From positions 248,001 to 312,000 of the forward strand of contig CAWESS010000019.1 in the NCBI GenBank assembly GCA_963811825.1: a stretch of DNA of 64,000 bases, given 5' to 3'. Positions 1 through 9,664 of this stretch are shown piece after piece. The notes beneath the pieces were generated by a model, which saw nothing but the letters and a program-made list of their open reading frames with translations, was not told where the DNA came from and made no database searches. The position numbers and the translations under genes are program-made. Source of the DNA: Fodinibacter sp963811825. GTDB taxonomy: Bacteria > Actinomycetota > Actinomycetes > Actinomycetales > Dermatophilaceae. Each line of letters begins with the position of its first letter. Within the stretch, counting starts at the first letter, position 1.

Positions 1-245
1 TCGATGACGAAGGGATAGAACGACCGGCCCGCAGCGTAGGCCTGGGCGCGGATGTCATCGATGTACAGGCCGCCACCGGCAGAGAGCCACGTGACGGCCA
101 CGACGTGGAGGGCCACGACGGTCGCCGGCAGGAGGTGGGGCTTGCGCTTGCGGGCCGCTGGTGCCCGACGGGTCGACGCGAGGGAGTCCGTCGCCACCTC
201 CGCCAGCTCCACGTCACCACCCACTTCTGCTCGGTCGGACGGCAC
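1..245 (-). CDS. Predicted polytopic membrane protein, N-terminal fragment
   Basis: Only the N-terminus is inside the window; the gene runs off its left edge on the minus strand. From a GTG at 245 (an alternative GTG lies at 224) it encodes an acidic stretch, a basic patch (ARKRKPH), then one clear membrane segment (ATVVALHVVAVTWLSAGGGL) followed by YIDDIRAQAYAAGRSFYPFV. A membrane segment followed by an acidic DD loop resembles the first loop of GT-C glycosyltransferases, but the fragment is too short to assign and I do not recognise the family. No good ribosome binding site is visible at either start. A possible -10 hexamer TACACT lies at 276-271. The gene is divergent from the DUF3068 gene. 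Confidence 0.5.
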   Translation of the reverse strand, partial: MPSDRAEVGGDVELAEVATDSLASTRRAPAARKRKPHLLPATVVALHVVAVTWLSAGGGLYIDDIRAQAYAAGRSFYPFVI

Positions 246-406
246 ACGACGTCATGCGCAGCCGCGGTCGAGTGTACGGATCCGGGCGTGCTGCGACGCA
301 GGTCACGGCCATTCGCCGCAGATTGCCCGCGCTGGAGTCCAGAGTTGCATCCGGGCGCGCCTACTCGCTGGTAGGCTCCAGCGACTTCACCGTGGAAGGA
401 ACAACT

Positions 407-1438
407 ATGCGTCGCGCCATCGGCGGCATCCTCGTACTGCTGGGTGCGCTGTTCATCGGCATCGGGCTCCTCGCCAAGCCGTACCTCTTCAACTCGCTCG
501 CGATCGTGCCGCTCGACCAGGAGTCGACCTCGGTCTCCCAGGGCGTGGACATGGATGTCCTGTACCCGCACGTGGTGGACGGCAAGCCGGTCATCGACAA
601 GCTCTCCGGGGTCAAGGTCGTCAGCACCCGCGAGGTGCGCGGCATCCCCGGTGTCGTGACGCAGGCCGGGGTCGAGGACACCGACGCGTTCTGGCAGACC
701 ACCGTGAAGTCCCAGGCGGAGCAGAACGGCGAGCTCGTCGACCTCAGCTACAGCGACACGGGTGTGTCGATCGACCGTCGTACCGGCGAGGCGACCAACT
801 GCTGCGGCGACTACACCTCGATCGGTGACCTCACCGACCCGACGCTGACCAAGCCGATGACTCACTCAGGACTGGTGTTCAAGTTCCCGTTCGGCGTGCA
901 GAAGACCACGTACCAGTGGTGGGACGCCGACCTCGAGCAGGCCGTCCCGATCGAGTTCCAGGGTGAGGAGACGATCGAGGGCACCACGGTCTACGTGTTC
1001 AACCAGGTCATCGACCCCACCCCGCTGGCCTCCATCGAGGCACCTCTGAGCCTGTTCGAGGAGGGTGCGGAGGGCAACGTCACCGCCACCGAGGTCTACT
1101 CCAACAACCGGACCCTCTACGTCGAGCCCGTCACGGGCGTCGTCATCGAGGGGCGTGAGCAGATCAACTCCGTCTACGAGGCCGAGGGGTACGCCCCGAT
1201 CGCCAAGACGGTGGGCACGATCGGCTTCGACGACGAGACCGTCGCGAAGAATGCGAAGGACTGGGGCGCCAAGGCCAGCCTGCTCTCGTTCATCGAGAAC
1301 TGGCTGCTGCTCGTGGGCCTCGTCCTCGGCGGCATCCTGATCGCCATCGGGGCGTTCCTGCTCCTGCGGCCCGCGAAGGCGGCCGACGCCCCCGAGGCAT
1401 CGGGCACCCCCCAGGCCAGGGCCGCCCGCCACAGCTGA
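407..1438 (+). CDS. DUF3068 (PorA-family) membrane-anchored protein
   Basis: The protein has 343 residues. A membrane segment covers about residues 5-25 (IGGILVLLGALFIGIGLLAK), a large extracytoplasmic domain follows, and a second membrane segment lies near residues 299-320 (LLVGLVLGGILIAIGAFLLL) before a short basic tail. This two-anchor layout and the body sequence match the actinobacterial DUF3068 family, whose biochemical role is not settled. ATG 407 is chosen because GGAAGGA ends 6 nt upstream and a TAGGCT -10 hexamer lies at 372-377, predicting a leader of about 23 nt. Longer in-frame readings upstream lack the codon bias and overlap the promoter. A strong hairpin follows the stop. Confidence 0.82.
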   Translation: MRRAIGGILVLLGALFIGIGLLAKPYLFNSLAIVPLDQESTSVSQGVDMDVLYPHVVDGKPVIDKLSGVKVVSTREVRGIPGVVTQAGVEDTDAFWQTTVKSQAEQNGELVDLSYSDTGVSIDRRTGEATNCCGDYTSIGDLTDPTLTKPMTHSGLVFKFPFGVQKTTYQWWDADLEQAVPIEFQGEETIEGTTVYVFNQVIDPTPLASIEAPLSLFEEGAEGNVTATEVYSNNRTLYVEPVTGVVIEGREQINSVYEAEGYAPIAKTVGTIGFDDETVAKNAKDWGAKASLLSFIENWLLLVGLVLGGILIAIGAFLLLRPAKAADAPEASGTPQARAARHS

Positions 1439-1477
1439 TCGATCCGGTCGGGTCACGCACCCCCAGGACACCGATGA

Positions 1478-1509
1478 CGCGGCCACCGCCTTGCGAGGCG
1501 GTGGCCGCG
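1478..1509. terminator. Bidirectional hairpin terminator
   Basis: A perfect 14-bp stem (1478-1491 pairs with 1496-1509) closes a 4-nt loop, TGCG. It lies between the DUF3068 gene and the methyltransferase gene, whose 3' ends face each other. There is no clear T tract, as is common in high-GC actinobacteria. Confidence 0.75.
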
Positions 1510-1517
1510 CCGGCGTC

Positions 1518-2387
1518 TCAGTGGGGCCCGGGCTTGTCGGCGACGACGATCAGCGTCCCCGGCAGCAGCGCTCCGCGCAGCGGGCTCCAGCCACCCCACA
1601 CCGACGCGTTGTGCTCGGGCCACTCCGGCTCGACGAGGTCGGTGAGCACGAGCCCCGCCGCCACGACCTGGCGCACGAGGTCGCCCAGGGTGCGGTGGTG
1701 CTCCGCGTACGTCACCATCCCCGCCTCGCGTTCCACGTACGGGGTGCGGTCGAAGTAGGACGCCATCGCCGTGAGACCAGCCTGCCCCGGGTCGTCGAGG
1801 AAGGCCCAGCGCACGGGGTGCGACGTCGAGAACACGAACCGACCCCCGGGACGCAGCACCCGGGCCGCCTCCCTCATCACCGCGCCGCTGTCGGCGACGA
1901 ACGGCACGACGCCGTAGGCCGTGAACACCCGGTCCACGCTGGCATCGGCCAGGGGCACGGCCAGCCCGTCGCACTGGAGGAGGGGGAGGGGGTGGGGCGA
2001 CGACCCGGATGCCGGGTGGCCGGCATCCGCTCTCGTCCCGCCAACCGCCCTCTCGCCGACCGTCGCCTCGCCGTCGATGCGGCGCGCCGTGCGGAGCATC
2101 CCCATCGACAGGTCGCTCGCCACGACCTGCACGTCGTGGTGCCGCGCCAGCCACCGCGAGCACTGGGCCGCACCGGAGCCGATCTCGAGGACGGTCATGC
2201 CGTCACGCACCTGCAGCAGGTCGAGCTGCTCCTCGGTCCACCCCTCAGGTCCCCAGACGAAGTCGGCGTCACCGAGGAAGGCGCCGTGCTCGGCGTAGTA
2301 GTCCTCGGCCTCACCGTCCCACCACGACCGGTTCGCCGACCGGGTCTCGTCCCCGCCGAGGGGCGCCCGCGTGGCCTCGCCGCTCAT
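1518..2387 (-). CDS. Class I SAM-dependent methyltransferase
   Basis: The predicted protein has 289 residues and a Rossmann-type methyltransferase domain. Motif I is TVLEIGSGAAQCSRWL near residues 65-80. The second-strand acidic residue is in VVASDLSMGML, and the later motif AARVLRPGGRFVFSTSHPVR is typical of Methyltransf_11/25 proteins. The substrate cannot be told from sequence; the C-terminal SSHPVRW and YFDRTPYVEREAG stretches resemble a widespread uncharacterised actinobacterial group. ATG 2387 is the first start that fits the family N-terminus; no strong ribosome binding site is visible. The gene is divergent from rpsA and ends at the shared terminator. Confidence 0.85.
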   Translation of the reverse strand: MSGEATRAPLGGDETRSANRSWWDGEAEDYYAEHGAFLGDADFVWGPEGWTEEQLDLLQVRDGMTVLEIGSGAAQCSRWLARHHDVQVVASDLSMGMLRTARRIDGEATVGERAVGGTRADAGHPASGSSPHPLPLLQCDGLAVPLADASVDRVFTAYGVVPFVADSGAVMREAARVLRPGGRFVFSTSHPVRWAFLDDPGQAGLTAMASYFDRTPYVEREAGMVTYAEHHRTLGDLVRQVVAAGLVLTDLVEPEWPEHNASVWGGWSPLRGALLPGTLIVVADKPGPH

Positions 2388-2554
2388 CGGTGCGCCACCG
2401 CGAGTGACCGTGAGGCACCGGCGGATCCGGACGGTTTTGCTCCTGACGTGCGCACCCGAGTAGGCTGCCCCAGCACCCGTGTGGCCATTTCCGGTCACTC
2501 GTGCGCCCGTACGATCCCATCGATTCCATCTGTCCACATCGGAGTTCCTACTAC

Positions 2555-4048
2555 ATGACTGCCAGCACGGTCGAGAAGACCGCCCCTCAGATCGCGATCA
2601 ACGACATCGGTTCTGAGGAAGACCTCCTCGCCGCCATCGACGCGACGATCAAGCACTTCAACGACGGCGACATCGTCGAAGGAGTCATCGTCAAGGTCGA
2701 CCGCGACGAGGTCCTGCTCGACATCGGCTACAAGACCGAGGGCGTCATCCCCTCGCGCGAGCTGTCCATCAAGCACGACGTCGACCCCAACGAGGTCGTC
2801 AAGGTCGGCGACGAGGTCGAGGCCCTGGTCCTCCAGAAGGAGGACAAGGAAGGTCGCCTGATCCTGTCCAAGAAGCGCGCCCAGTACGAGCGCGCCTGGG
2901 GCACGATCGAGAAGGTCAAGGAGGAGGACGGCGTCGTCACCGGCACCGTCATCGAGGTCGTCAAGGGCGGCCTCATCCTCGACATCGGCCTGCGCGGCTT
3001 CCTGCCCGCCTCCCTCGTCGAGATGCGTCGCGTCCGCGACCTCCAGCCGTACGTCGGCAAGGAGATCGAGGCCAAGATCATCGAGCTCGACAAGAACCGC
3101 AACAACGTGGTCCTGTCGCGCCGTGCCTGGCTCGAGCAGACGCAGTCCGAGGTCCGCACGACCTTCCTCAAGGAGCTCGGCAAGGGCCAGGTCCGCAGCG
3201 GTGTCGTGTCCTCGATCGTCAACTTCGGTGCGTTCGTCGACCTCGGCGGCGTCGACGGTCTCGTCCACGTCTCCGAGCTGTCCTGGAAGCACATCGACCA
3301 CCCGTCCGAGGTCGTCGAGGTCGGCGACGAGGTCACGGTCGAGGTGCTCGACGTCGACATGGACCGCGAGCGCGTCTCGCTGTCGCTCAAGGCGACGCAG
3401 GAAGACCCGTGGCAGCACTTCGCCCGCACCCACGCGATCGGTCAGGTCGTGCCGGGCAAGGTCACCAAGCTCGTCCCGTTCGGTGCGTTCGTGCGCGTCG
3501 ACGACGGCATCGAGGGCCTGGTCCACATCTCCGAGCTGGCCGAGCGCCACGTCGAGCTGCCCGAGCAGGTCGTCACCGTCGGCACCGACATCTTCGTCAA
3601 GGTCATCGACATCGACCTCGAGCGTCGCCGCATCTCGCTGTCGCTGAAGCAGGCCAACGAGGACGGCGCCAACCAGGTCGAGTTCGACCCGACCCTGTAC
3701 GGCATGGCCGCCGAGTACGACGACAAGGGTGACTACAAGTACCCCGAGGGCTTCGACTCCGAGACCAACGAGTGGCTCGAGGGCTTCGAGTCGCAGCGTG
3801 AGGTCTGGGAGAAGCAGTACGCCGAGGCCCACGCCCGCTGGGAGGCGCACCGCGCCCAGGTCGAGGCGTTCGCCAAGGCCGACGCCGAGGCCGCTGGTGG
3901 CAGCAACGAGACGTCCTACTCCTCCGAGACCGGCGCCGTGCCGGCCGACGAGGGCAGCGCGCCGCGTCCGCCGGCTCCCGCCGCCGAGGGCACCCTCGCC
4001 TCCGACGAGGCGCTGGCCGCTCTGCGCGAGAAGCTCACCGGCAACTGA
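2555..4048 (+). CDS. rpsA: 30S ribosomal protein S1
   Basis: This 497-residue protein carries four S1 (OB-fold RNA-binding) repeats, at about residues 35-105, 120-190, 205-275 and 290-360. The last two show the classic core (VVSSIVNFGAFVDLGGVDG and KLVPFGAFVRVDDGIEG). An acidic, disordered C-terminal region of about 130 residues follows, the usual actinobacterial form, shorter than the six-repeat proteobacterial protein. S1 binds mRNA on the small subunit during initiation. ATG 2555 follows GGAG by 10 nt, and a possible -10 hexamer TACGAT sits at 2510-2515. Codon bias is very strong, as expected of a highly expressed gene. Confidence 0.96.
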   Translation: MTASTVEKTAPQIAINDIGSEEDLLAAIDATIKHFNDGDIVEGVIVKVDRDEVLLDIGYKTEGVIPSRELSIKHDVDPNEVVKVGDEVEALVLQKEDKEGRLILSKKRAQYERAWGTIEKVKEEDGVVTGTVIEVVKGGLILDIGLRGFLPASLVEMRRVRDLQPYVGKEIEAKIIELDKNRNNVVLSRRAWLEQTQSEVRTTFLKELGKGQVRSGVVSSIVNFGAFVDLGGVDGLVHVSELSWKHIDHPSEVVEVGDEVTVEVLDVDMDRERVSLSLKATQEDPWQHFARTHAIGQVVPGKVTKLVPFGAFVRVDDGIEGLVHISELAERHVELPEQVVTVGTDIFVKVIDIDLERRRISLSLKQANEDGANQVEFDPTLYGMAAEYDDKGDYKYPEGFDSETNEWLEGFESQREVWEKQYAEAHARWEAHRAQVEAFAKADAEAAGGSNETSYSSETGAVPADEGSAPRPPAPAAEGTLASDEALAALREKLTGN

Positions 4049-4053
4049 GGCCC

Positions 4054-4075
4054 CGGCATCCGAGCTCGGATGCCG
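4054..4075. repeat. 22-bp perfect palindrome built from GGATGCCG
   Basis: Directly after rpsA, an uninterrupted palindrome consists of CGGCATCC, then GAGCTC, then GGATGCCG. It is two inverted copies of the octamer common in this genome. As RNA it could form a hairpin upstream of the main terminator. Confidence 0.8.
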
Positions 4076-4088
4076 TGAGCCGCCGCTG

Positions 4089-4123
4089 AAGGCCCGGTCA
4101 CCCCGCGAGGGTGGCCGGGCCTT
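4089..4123 (+). terminator. Intrinsic-type terminator of rpsA
   Basis: A 14-bp stem (4089-4102 with 4110-4123, one G-T pair) encloses a 7-nt loop. It begins with AAGG and ends with CCTT, giving the short T run of an actinobacterial terminator. Confidence 0.78.
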
Positions 4124-4153
4124 CGCGTGCTCGCCGCGCGCCGTGGGGTTGGC

Positions 4154-4159
4154 TAGTCT
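4154..4159 (+). promoter_or_regulatory. -10 element of a leaderless transcript (small membrane protein)
   Basis: TAGTCT fits TANNNT and is 7 nt before ATG 4167, so the predicted transcription start is the start codon. There is no Shine-Dalgarno sequence. Confidence 0.6.
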
Positions 4160-4166
4160 TCGTCGC

Positions 4167-4577
4167 ATGACGCAGCCCGTGGGGGAAAGGGTCTCGGACC
4201 GCCGTGTCCATGAACCGGCCGCCGCGTCACCGTCGGTGGTCAGCCTGGCGCTCCGGGCTGTGGTGAGCGCCGTGCTGATGCTCCTGCCCGGCTTCTTCCT
4301 GCTGTGGTGGCAGCATGCGTTCACCTCCGGGGCGACGTGCAACATCGGGTTCCAGCCATGGTGCCGTGTGGGATGGGGTCTTCCCCAGGTATACGCGGTA
4401 GCGGTGGCCTGTCTGGCGTCGGTGTGCCTGCACCTAGCCGCCGCGGTTCGTTGGCCCCGGCCGTCAGCTCGAGCCCTCTCCGTCCTCGGCCTCGCCGCCG
4501 CAGCACTGGCGACGGCCCTCGTGGTGTTGGAACCCGTGCTGAGTGGTGTCCTGCCCTCTTGGTGGTTCGCCTCCTGA
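4167..4577 (+). CDS. Small membrane protein of unknown function
   Basis: The predicted protein has 136 residues. A basic N-terminal segment precedes three hydrophobic helices: about residues 28-50 (SLALRAVVSAVLMLLPGFFL), 73-92 (VYAVAVACLASVCLHLAAAV) and 105-130. The loop between the first two contains TCNIGFQPWC, with two cysteines that could form a disulfide outside the membrane. I do not recognise the family. It lies between the rpsA terminator and coaE and appears to have its own leaderless promoter. Confidence 0.65.
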   Translation: MTQPVGERVSDRRVHEPAAASPSVVSLALRAVVSAVLMLLPGFFLLWWQHAFTSGATCNIGFQPWCRVGWGLPQVYAVAVACLASVCLHLAAAVRWPRPSARALSVLGLAAAALATALVVLEPVLSGVLPSWWFAS

Positions 4578-4691
4578 CGAGGGTTGGTCCTGCAAAGGGC
4601 ACCAGTGGGCGCAGTACCTCAGCGGTGTGTGGGCGCTGTCGCGACATCGACCCGGCTTCCTGTGGATGGTCGAGACCGGGAGCGGACGCAG

Positions 4692-4697
4692 TAGGGT
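4692..4697 (+). promoter_or_regulatory. -10 element of leaderless coaE
   Basis: TAGGGT is 6 nt before ATG 4704, and no ribosome binding site is present. The spacing puts the transcription start at the ATG. Confidence 0.6.
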
Positions 4698-4703
4698 CAC
4701 CGC

Positions 4704-5889
4704 ATGCTGCGCGTGGGCCTCACCGGCGGGATCGGGTCGGGTAAGTCCACCGTCTCCGCTCAGCTCGCATCGCTCGGAGCCGTGGTCGTCGACGCGGATG
4801 CCGTGGCGCGCGAAGTCGTCGAACCCGGCACCCCCGCGCTGGCCGCCATCGCCGACCGCTTCGGCCCCGAGGTGCTCACGGTCGAGGGTCGCCTCGACCG
4901 TCCGGGTCTGGGGCGGATCGTGTTCGGCGACCCCGCGGCCCTGCGCGACCTCGAGGCCATCACCCACCCTGCGATCTGGGCCCGCACGGCCGACCTCGTC
5001 GCAGCCGCGCCCCCGGATGCCGTGGTCGTGCACGACATGCCGCTCCTCGTCGAGAAGGGGATGGCGGCCGACTACCACCTCGTGATCGTCGTGGGTGCGG
5101 GGGAGGAGATCCGCCTCCGGCGCCTCGTGGAGCTGCGGGGGATGCCCGAGGCCGACGCCCGCGCGCGGATCGCCGCGCAGGCCGACGACGAGGAGCGTCG
5201 GGCCGCGGCTGACGTGTGGCTGGACAACGAGGCGACGACCACCGCCCTGCGAGCCTCGGTGCTCCGCCTGTGGCACGAGCGGATCGAGCCCTTCGAGCTC
5301 AACGTGCGCCACGGCATCAGATCGCGGTTGTCCCACCCGACGATCTCGGCGCCGGACCCGTCGTGGCCCGCCCAGGGGGCGCGGCTGCTGTCTCGCATCG
5401 GTCGGGCCGTCGGGGATGCCGCGGTGACGCTCGACCACATCGGCTCCACCGCGGTGCCCGGGTTGGTCGCCAAGGACGTCATCGACCTCCAGGTGGGGGT
5501 GAGCTCGCTCGCGGACGCCGACGCTCCGGACTTCGTCGCGGCCATGGCTGCGGCCGGGTTCGTTCGGGCTGAGGGCAACTGGCAGGACAACGGCAAGGAC
5601 GGGTCGGTGTGGCCCAAGCGGTTCCACGGCTCGTGCGACCCCGGCCGGATCGCTCATGTCCACGTGCGGGAGGTGGGGTCACCCGGCTGGGTCTGGGCGC
5701 TCATGTTCCGTGACTGGCTGCGTGCGCGAAGCGGGCGAGCGGGTCTCCTACGCCTCGATGAAGACCGATCTGGCGGGGCGAGCGGGCTCGATCGACGACT
5801 ACGTCGACGGCAAGGAGCCGTGGTTCGACGCGGCTGACGGCCGGGCGCGGGCCTGGGCGAGTCGAACCGGCTGGATGCCGGGGGGCTAG
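4704..5889 (+). CDS. coaE: Dephospho-CoA kinase fused to a GrpB-like domain, with a late frameshift
   Basis: CoaE performs the last step of coenzyme A synthesis, phosphorylating dephospho-CoA. The P-loop is GGIGSGKS at residues 8-15; the kinase domain fills about residues 1-200. A GrpB/UPF0157 domain follows (LDHIGSTAVPGLVAKDVIDL), a nucleotidyltransferase-like fusion known in actinobacterial CoaE. The frame set by ATG 4704 is lost near 5721-5745 and runs to a false end at 5837. The expected ending (VSYASMKTDLAGRAGSIDDY, then GKEPWFDAADGRA) continues in the next frame to the TAG at 5887-5889. Removing one base gives 1185 nt, or 394 residues, so a one-base insertion, probably a sequencing error, is likely. 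Confidence 0.88.
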
Positions 5890-7407
5890 GTCGTCGCCGC
5901 CAGGTCCGCCACGGTTGCCGAACCAAGGGCGAGCAGGGTGTCGAGGAACAGGTCGAGGTCGTCGTCGCGCGTGCGGTGGTTGGCGATGGCGACGCGAACC
6001 GACGTCTCGCCGTTGAGGACGGTGTCGGTGACGACCGCGACCCCGCTCTCCTGGATGCGGAGCACGAGCTCGTGGTTGACGGCGTCGAGCACGGATGCCG
6101 GGGCGCCTGCGGGGGCGTAGCGCAGGCAGACGATGTCGCACCCGACTGGCGCGAGTCTCTCGAGGTCGGGGTGGGCGTCGACGGCGTCGGCGAGGCGGTG
6201 TGCCTGCCGGATGTTCTCGTCCATGACGTGCCCGAAGGCATCGGCACCGTAGGCCTTGAGCGACATCCACACCCGCAGCGCCCGAAAGCCCCGCGAGAGG
6301 GCGATGCCGTACTCGTTGAACCACACCTCACCGGCGGCCAGCCCACGGGTGGCGTGGGTGAGGTACTCCGGCACCACGGAGAACGTGCGGCGGTGGGCAC
6401 CTTCGTCCCGAACCAGCGCCAGGCCGACGTCGATCGGCGCCTGCATCCACTTGTGGAGGTCGAGCGCGAGGGAGTCGGCACGCGCGAGGCCGCTCACGGC
6501 ATCCGCGCTGTTCGAGAGGGCGAGGAAGCCGCCGATGGCGCCGTCGACGTGGAACCACAGCCCCTCGCGCTCGGCGAGGTCGGCCAGGGCGTCGAGGTCG
6601 TCGCAGGATCCGGTGTTGATCGTTCCTGCGGTGCCGATGATCGCGAGGGGCTCGAGGCCTTCGGCTCGGTCCGCCGCGATGGCTGACGCGAGGGCGCCGA
6701 GGTCGATGGTGAAGTCGTCGGTGACCGGGATGAGGCGCAGGGCGTTGGAGCCGAGGCCGAGCAGCTCGCAGCTCTTGCGGTGGCAGCTGTGCACCTCGGT
6801 GGAGGCGTAGACCGTGAAGCGGCGGCCGTCCGGCATCCCGTCGGTGCGCAGGCTCGGGCCGATGCGGGCGGCTCGGGCGACGGCGAGGCCCACCAGGTTG
6901 GCCTCGGAGGCGCCCGTGACGAGCAGTCCACTGGCGTCCGTGGGGTAGCCGGCGGCTTCAGCACACCAGCGCACGACCTGTTGTTCGACGAACACGGGGG
7001 AGTGGTCGGCACCGCCGAGGTTGGGGTTGAGGACGCTCGCGAGGAGGTCGGCGAGGTTGCCCACGGGGTTCCCGGGGCCCATGTACCAGCCCCAGAAGCG
7101 GGGATGGTTGTTGCCCATGGAGTAGGGGACGACGTGGCTGCGGAAGTGTTCGTATGCCGTGGCGGCGCCTTCGGGTCGGCGCGGGAGAGGGCTGTCGAAG
7201 AAGGCGCGGACGTCGTCGGGCATCGGGCCGCCAGACCGGCTCGTCACGCCGCCCGGCGAGGTGGTCGAGGGAGTCGTCGAGCATGCGGTGGGCGAGGGCT
7301 CGGAGCTCGTCCCAGTGCTCCGGGTCCAGGCCGGTGCTGCCGTCGGACGCCGGGTCGGGGTGTGGCGCGTGGTCTGGAGCGCGGCGGGGTTCGGGCGTGT
7401 TGGCCAT
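5886..7407 (-). CDS. PLP-dependent (aromatic L-amino-acid type) decarboxylase, one frameshift
   Basis: This belongs to the group II pyridoxal-dependent decarboxylases, which convert amino acids to amines. The PLP lysine is in SLALDLHKWMQAPIDVGLAL. Other family landmarks are NNHPRFWGWYMGPGNPVGNL, the TGGSE-like stretch LLVTGASEANLVGLAVA, and FHVDGAIGGFLAL with the aspartate that contacts the pyridine nitrogen. The start is ATG 7407 (MANTPEPRRAPDHAPHP). The N-terminal frame breaks at a GGG run at 7225-7227 just before PMPDDVRAFFDSPLPRR; deleting one base joins the halves into 1521 nt, 506 residues. The substrate (tryptophan, tyrosine or other) cannot be decided. Its stop overlaps the coaE stop on the opposite strand. 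Confidence 0.88.
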
Positions 7408-7589
7408 CGTTCGATCCTGCCACCGGTCGGCGGTCGGGGCCAGTGGCTGACGGGCCCGGACTTCGGGGGTCTGTCGGTGGTCGTCGGTACGATGTTCACA
7501 TCACCTCGAGTGAGGTGGGCGGTGTGCTCGGGTGGGGTGTATCGCGTTGGGGGAGAGCAGGATTGGGGGTGGGGTGTGGTGGGTGACGG

Positions 7590-9621
7590 ATGGGTGATGT
7601 GACGGTTGCACCCTCGTTGGGGGTGGCTGAGCTGGCGGAGCTGGGTCGGGTGGTGGGGGTGCTGGCGGGTGCCGTGGATGCCGCGTGCCACGTCCGGTTC
7701 GCGGGTGGAGCTGGCGGACGTGGTCGCGGGGTGTCAGGGGTTGATCAACATGCTGACGGCGGTGCAGGACGTGGCGATCGCGGGGGTGGCGGCGATCGAG
7801 GAGGAGTGGGCGGAGGACGGTCTGGTCGCGGAGTCGCGTCGGGTGCTGGGGCATGTGGCGTTGGATGCTCCGGATGTGGTGGCGGGGGCGTTGTGTGTGT
7901 CGCATCTGCAGGCGCAGCGGCGGGTGAGCCTGGCGGCGAGGTTGGCTGCTGCCGGGCAGGGTCCTGACGTGGAGGATGCGGACGGCGAGGACGTGGACCC
8001 GGCGGACGCGGACTGCGGACGATGCTGCGGATGCGGAGGATGCTGGGGTGGCGGCGTCGGGGTTGGGTGGGGTGCATGAGGCGATGCGTGCTGGGCGCCT
8101 GGACGGGTACGCCGCGTCGGTGATCGGTGAGGAGCTGGAGGAGGCTCCGGCGGAGGTTGCCAGGGCGGTGGTGCGGGCGGTCGAGGAGCAGTTCGGGCGG
8201 GAGTGCGCCTCGCAGCTGCGGCGGCGGTGTCGTCGGGCGTTGGTGAGGATCAGCCCTGATCTGCTGCGGCAGCGGGCGCAGCAGGCCCGGGAGGAGGCGG
8301 GGTTGCGGCGGTGGGCGGAGGCGCCGGGGGTGGACCGGTGGTCGGGCACGTTTCCCTCGGAGCAGGCGGCGATGGGCTGGGCCGCGGTCGACGCGCTGGC
8401 GCGCCGGTACGTCAAGGACGGTGTGTGCGAGCGGTTGGAGCAGGCCCGCGGCAAGGCGCTGATGGATCTGGTGACGGGGAACGCGACCATCGACGTCACG
8501 GTCGTGTTCACCACCGTCCGAGGACGCCGGCCCCGATGCCGGACCCGACGACTCACCGCCGGATGCCGGTCTCGACGATGGCGGCCCGGCTGCGGCTGCG
8601 AACACCCACACCGGCACAGACCACGAGGAGACTGGACCGTCCAGGAGCGACGCGCCGGTGGCGTTCGGTGGCCCAGCAGCACCTGCTCCCGCCCCCGCCG
8701 CCCCAGCCGCGACTCCGGACAGCATTGGATGAGGACCTGGTGGAGGCGTACGGGCCGTTCGCGGGGGATCCGATGCTGGTGCGGCGTGCCTGGCTGGTCG
8801 GGCTCCTGCGCCGGGCATCCGGGGTGAGGGTGCGATTTGCGCGGTGTCACCGCCGCACCGGTGCCCTCCTCGACGACGACACCGGGTCCACAGGTTCGGC
8901 CGCGATCGGCTGGGTCGACGTCGTACCGGCCCGGGGCGAAGCTCAAGGCACTGGTCCGCACCCGTGACGGGCGGTGCCGGTTCCCGGGCTGCTCGGTGGC
9001 CGCGAGGTTCTGCGACCTCGACCACGTCCGGCCGTGGCCGACCGGCCCGACCACCGCCGTGAACCTGATGTGCCTGTGCCGGCGTCACCACCGGATCAAG
9101 CAACGACCCGGGTGGAGCGTTCGCCTGGCCGTGGACGGCACCGCGACCTGGACCGACCCCGTCGGCCGGGAGCGCGTGACCTGGCCGCGCAACCACCTCG
9201 ACCTGCTGACCCTGCCCGCAGACCCCGCACCTGCCGCTGCCGCGCGCCCGCAGGTCACCCGCCGGGACCCCGGCATCCAAGGACGACGGCGGACGACGGG
9301 CGGGTCGAGCACCTCGACGCCGGCGCGTCCGGAGACGGCGCGCCCGCAGGCAGGGGCTCAGGAGGTGAGCACCCTCGAGACGATCTTCGAGGTCCTCGGA
9401 GACGGCTACCAGCCATGGACCCACCCCCACCGTCCGCCGGCGCAGCGGCCATGGCGGGGAGACCTCATCCGGCCACGCACCGAACGCCCTCGGTTCAGGT
9501 ACCACCGGGAGCGTCACCGCGGCCATCCACACCTCAAACCCACGACCATCCACACGACCGCACCCACGACAGGGCAGGAGCCGGGACACCACGGACAGAC
9601 GTGGATCTGCCACCCTTCTGA
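7590..9621 (+). pseudogene. DUF222/13E12-type HNH endonuclease, multiply frame-disrupted
   Basis: The pieces are recognisable in order. The DUF222 region reads VELADVVAGCQGLINMLTAV, then HEAMRAGRLDGYAASVIGEE and SGTFPSEQAAMGWAAVDALA; an acidic linker follows (EDAGPDAGPDDSPPDAGLDD). The HNH nuclease reads YRPGAKLKALVRTRDGRCRF, PGC, FCDLDHVRPW and NLMCLCRRHHRIKQRPGW. They lie in successive frames, changing near 7690, 8010, 8515, 8710 and 8900, each time by +1, and again after about 9200. Many actinobacteria carry several such genes, some inside mobile introns or repeats, but no repeat boundary is visible. It may be an intact gene hit by insertion errors or a true relic. The start ATG 7590 is probable; the end is uncertain (9621 gives the PPF terminus usual in the family). 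The hairpin CACCTC-GAGT-GAGGTG at 7502-7517 could be an operator. Confidence 0.7.
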
Positions 9622-9664
9622 GGGTCCTGGACGCCGCGGGGCATGGGCTGTCGGTGGCGCGGCA

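Noticed and set aside
2495..4345. 616-codon minus-strand frame opposite rpsA
   Set aside because: It is made of repetitive Leu/Val/Asp runs that are the antisense of the S1 repeats, and covers the rpsA terminator.
9481..9503. GAAC...GTTC pair upstream of uvrB as a LexA box
   Set aside because: The half-sites are separated by 7 bp instead of 4 and lie about 180 bp from the start.
7745..9613. Long open frame (622 codons) on the minus strand opposite the HNH gene
   Set aside because: It is Arg/Pro-rich, has no motifs and mirrors the codon bias of the plus-strand DUF222/HNH pieces, as shadow frames do in high-GC DNA.
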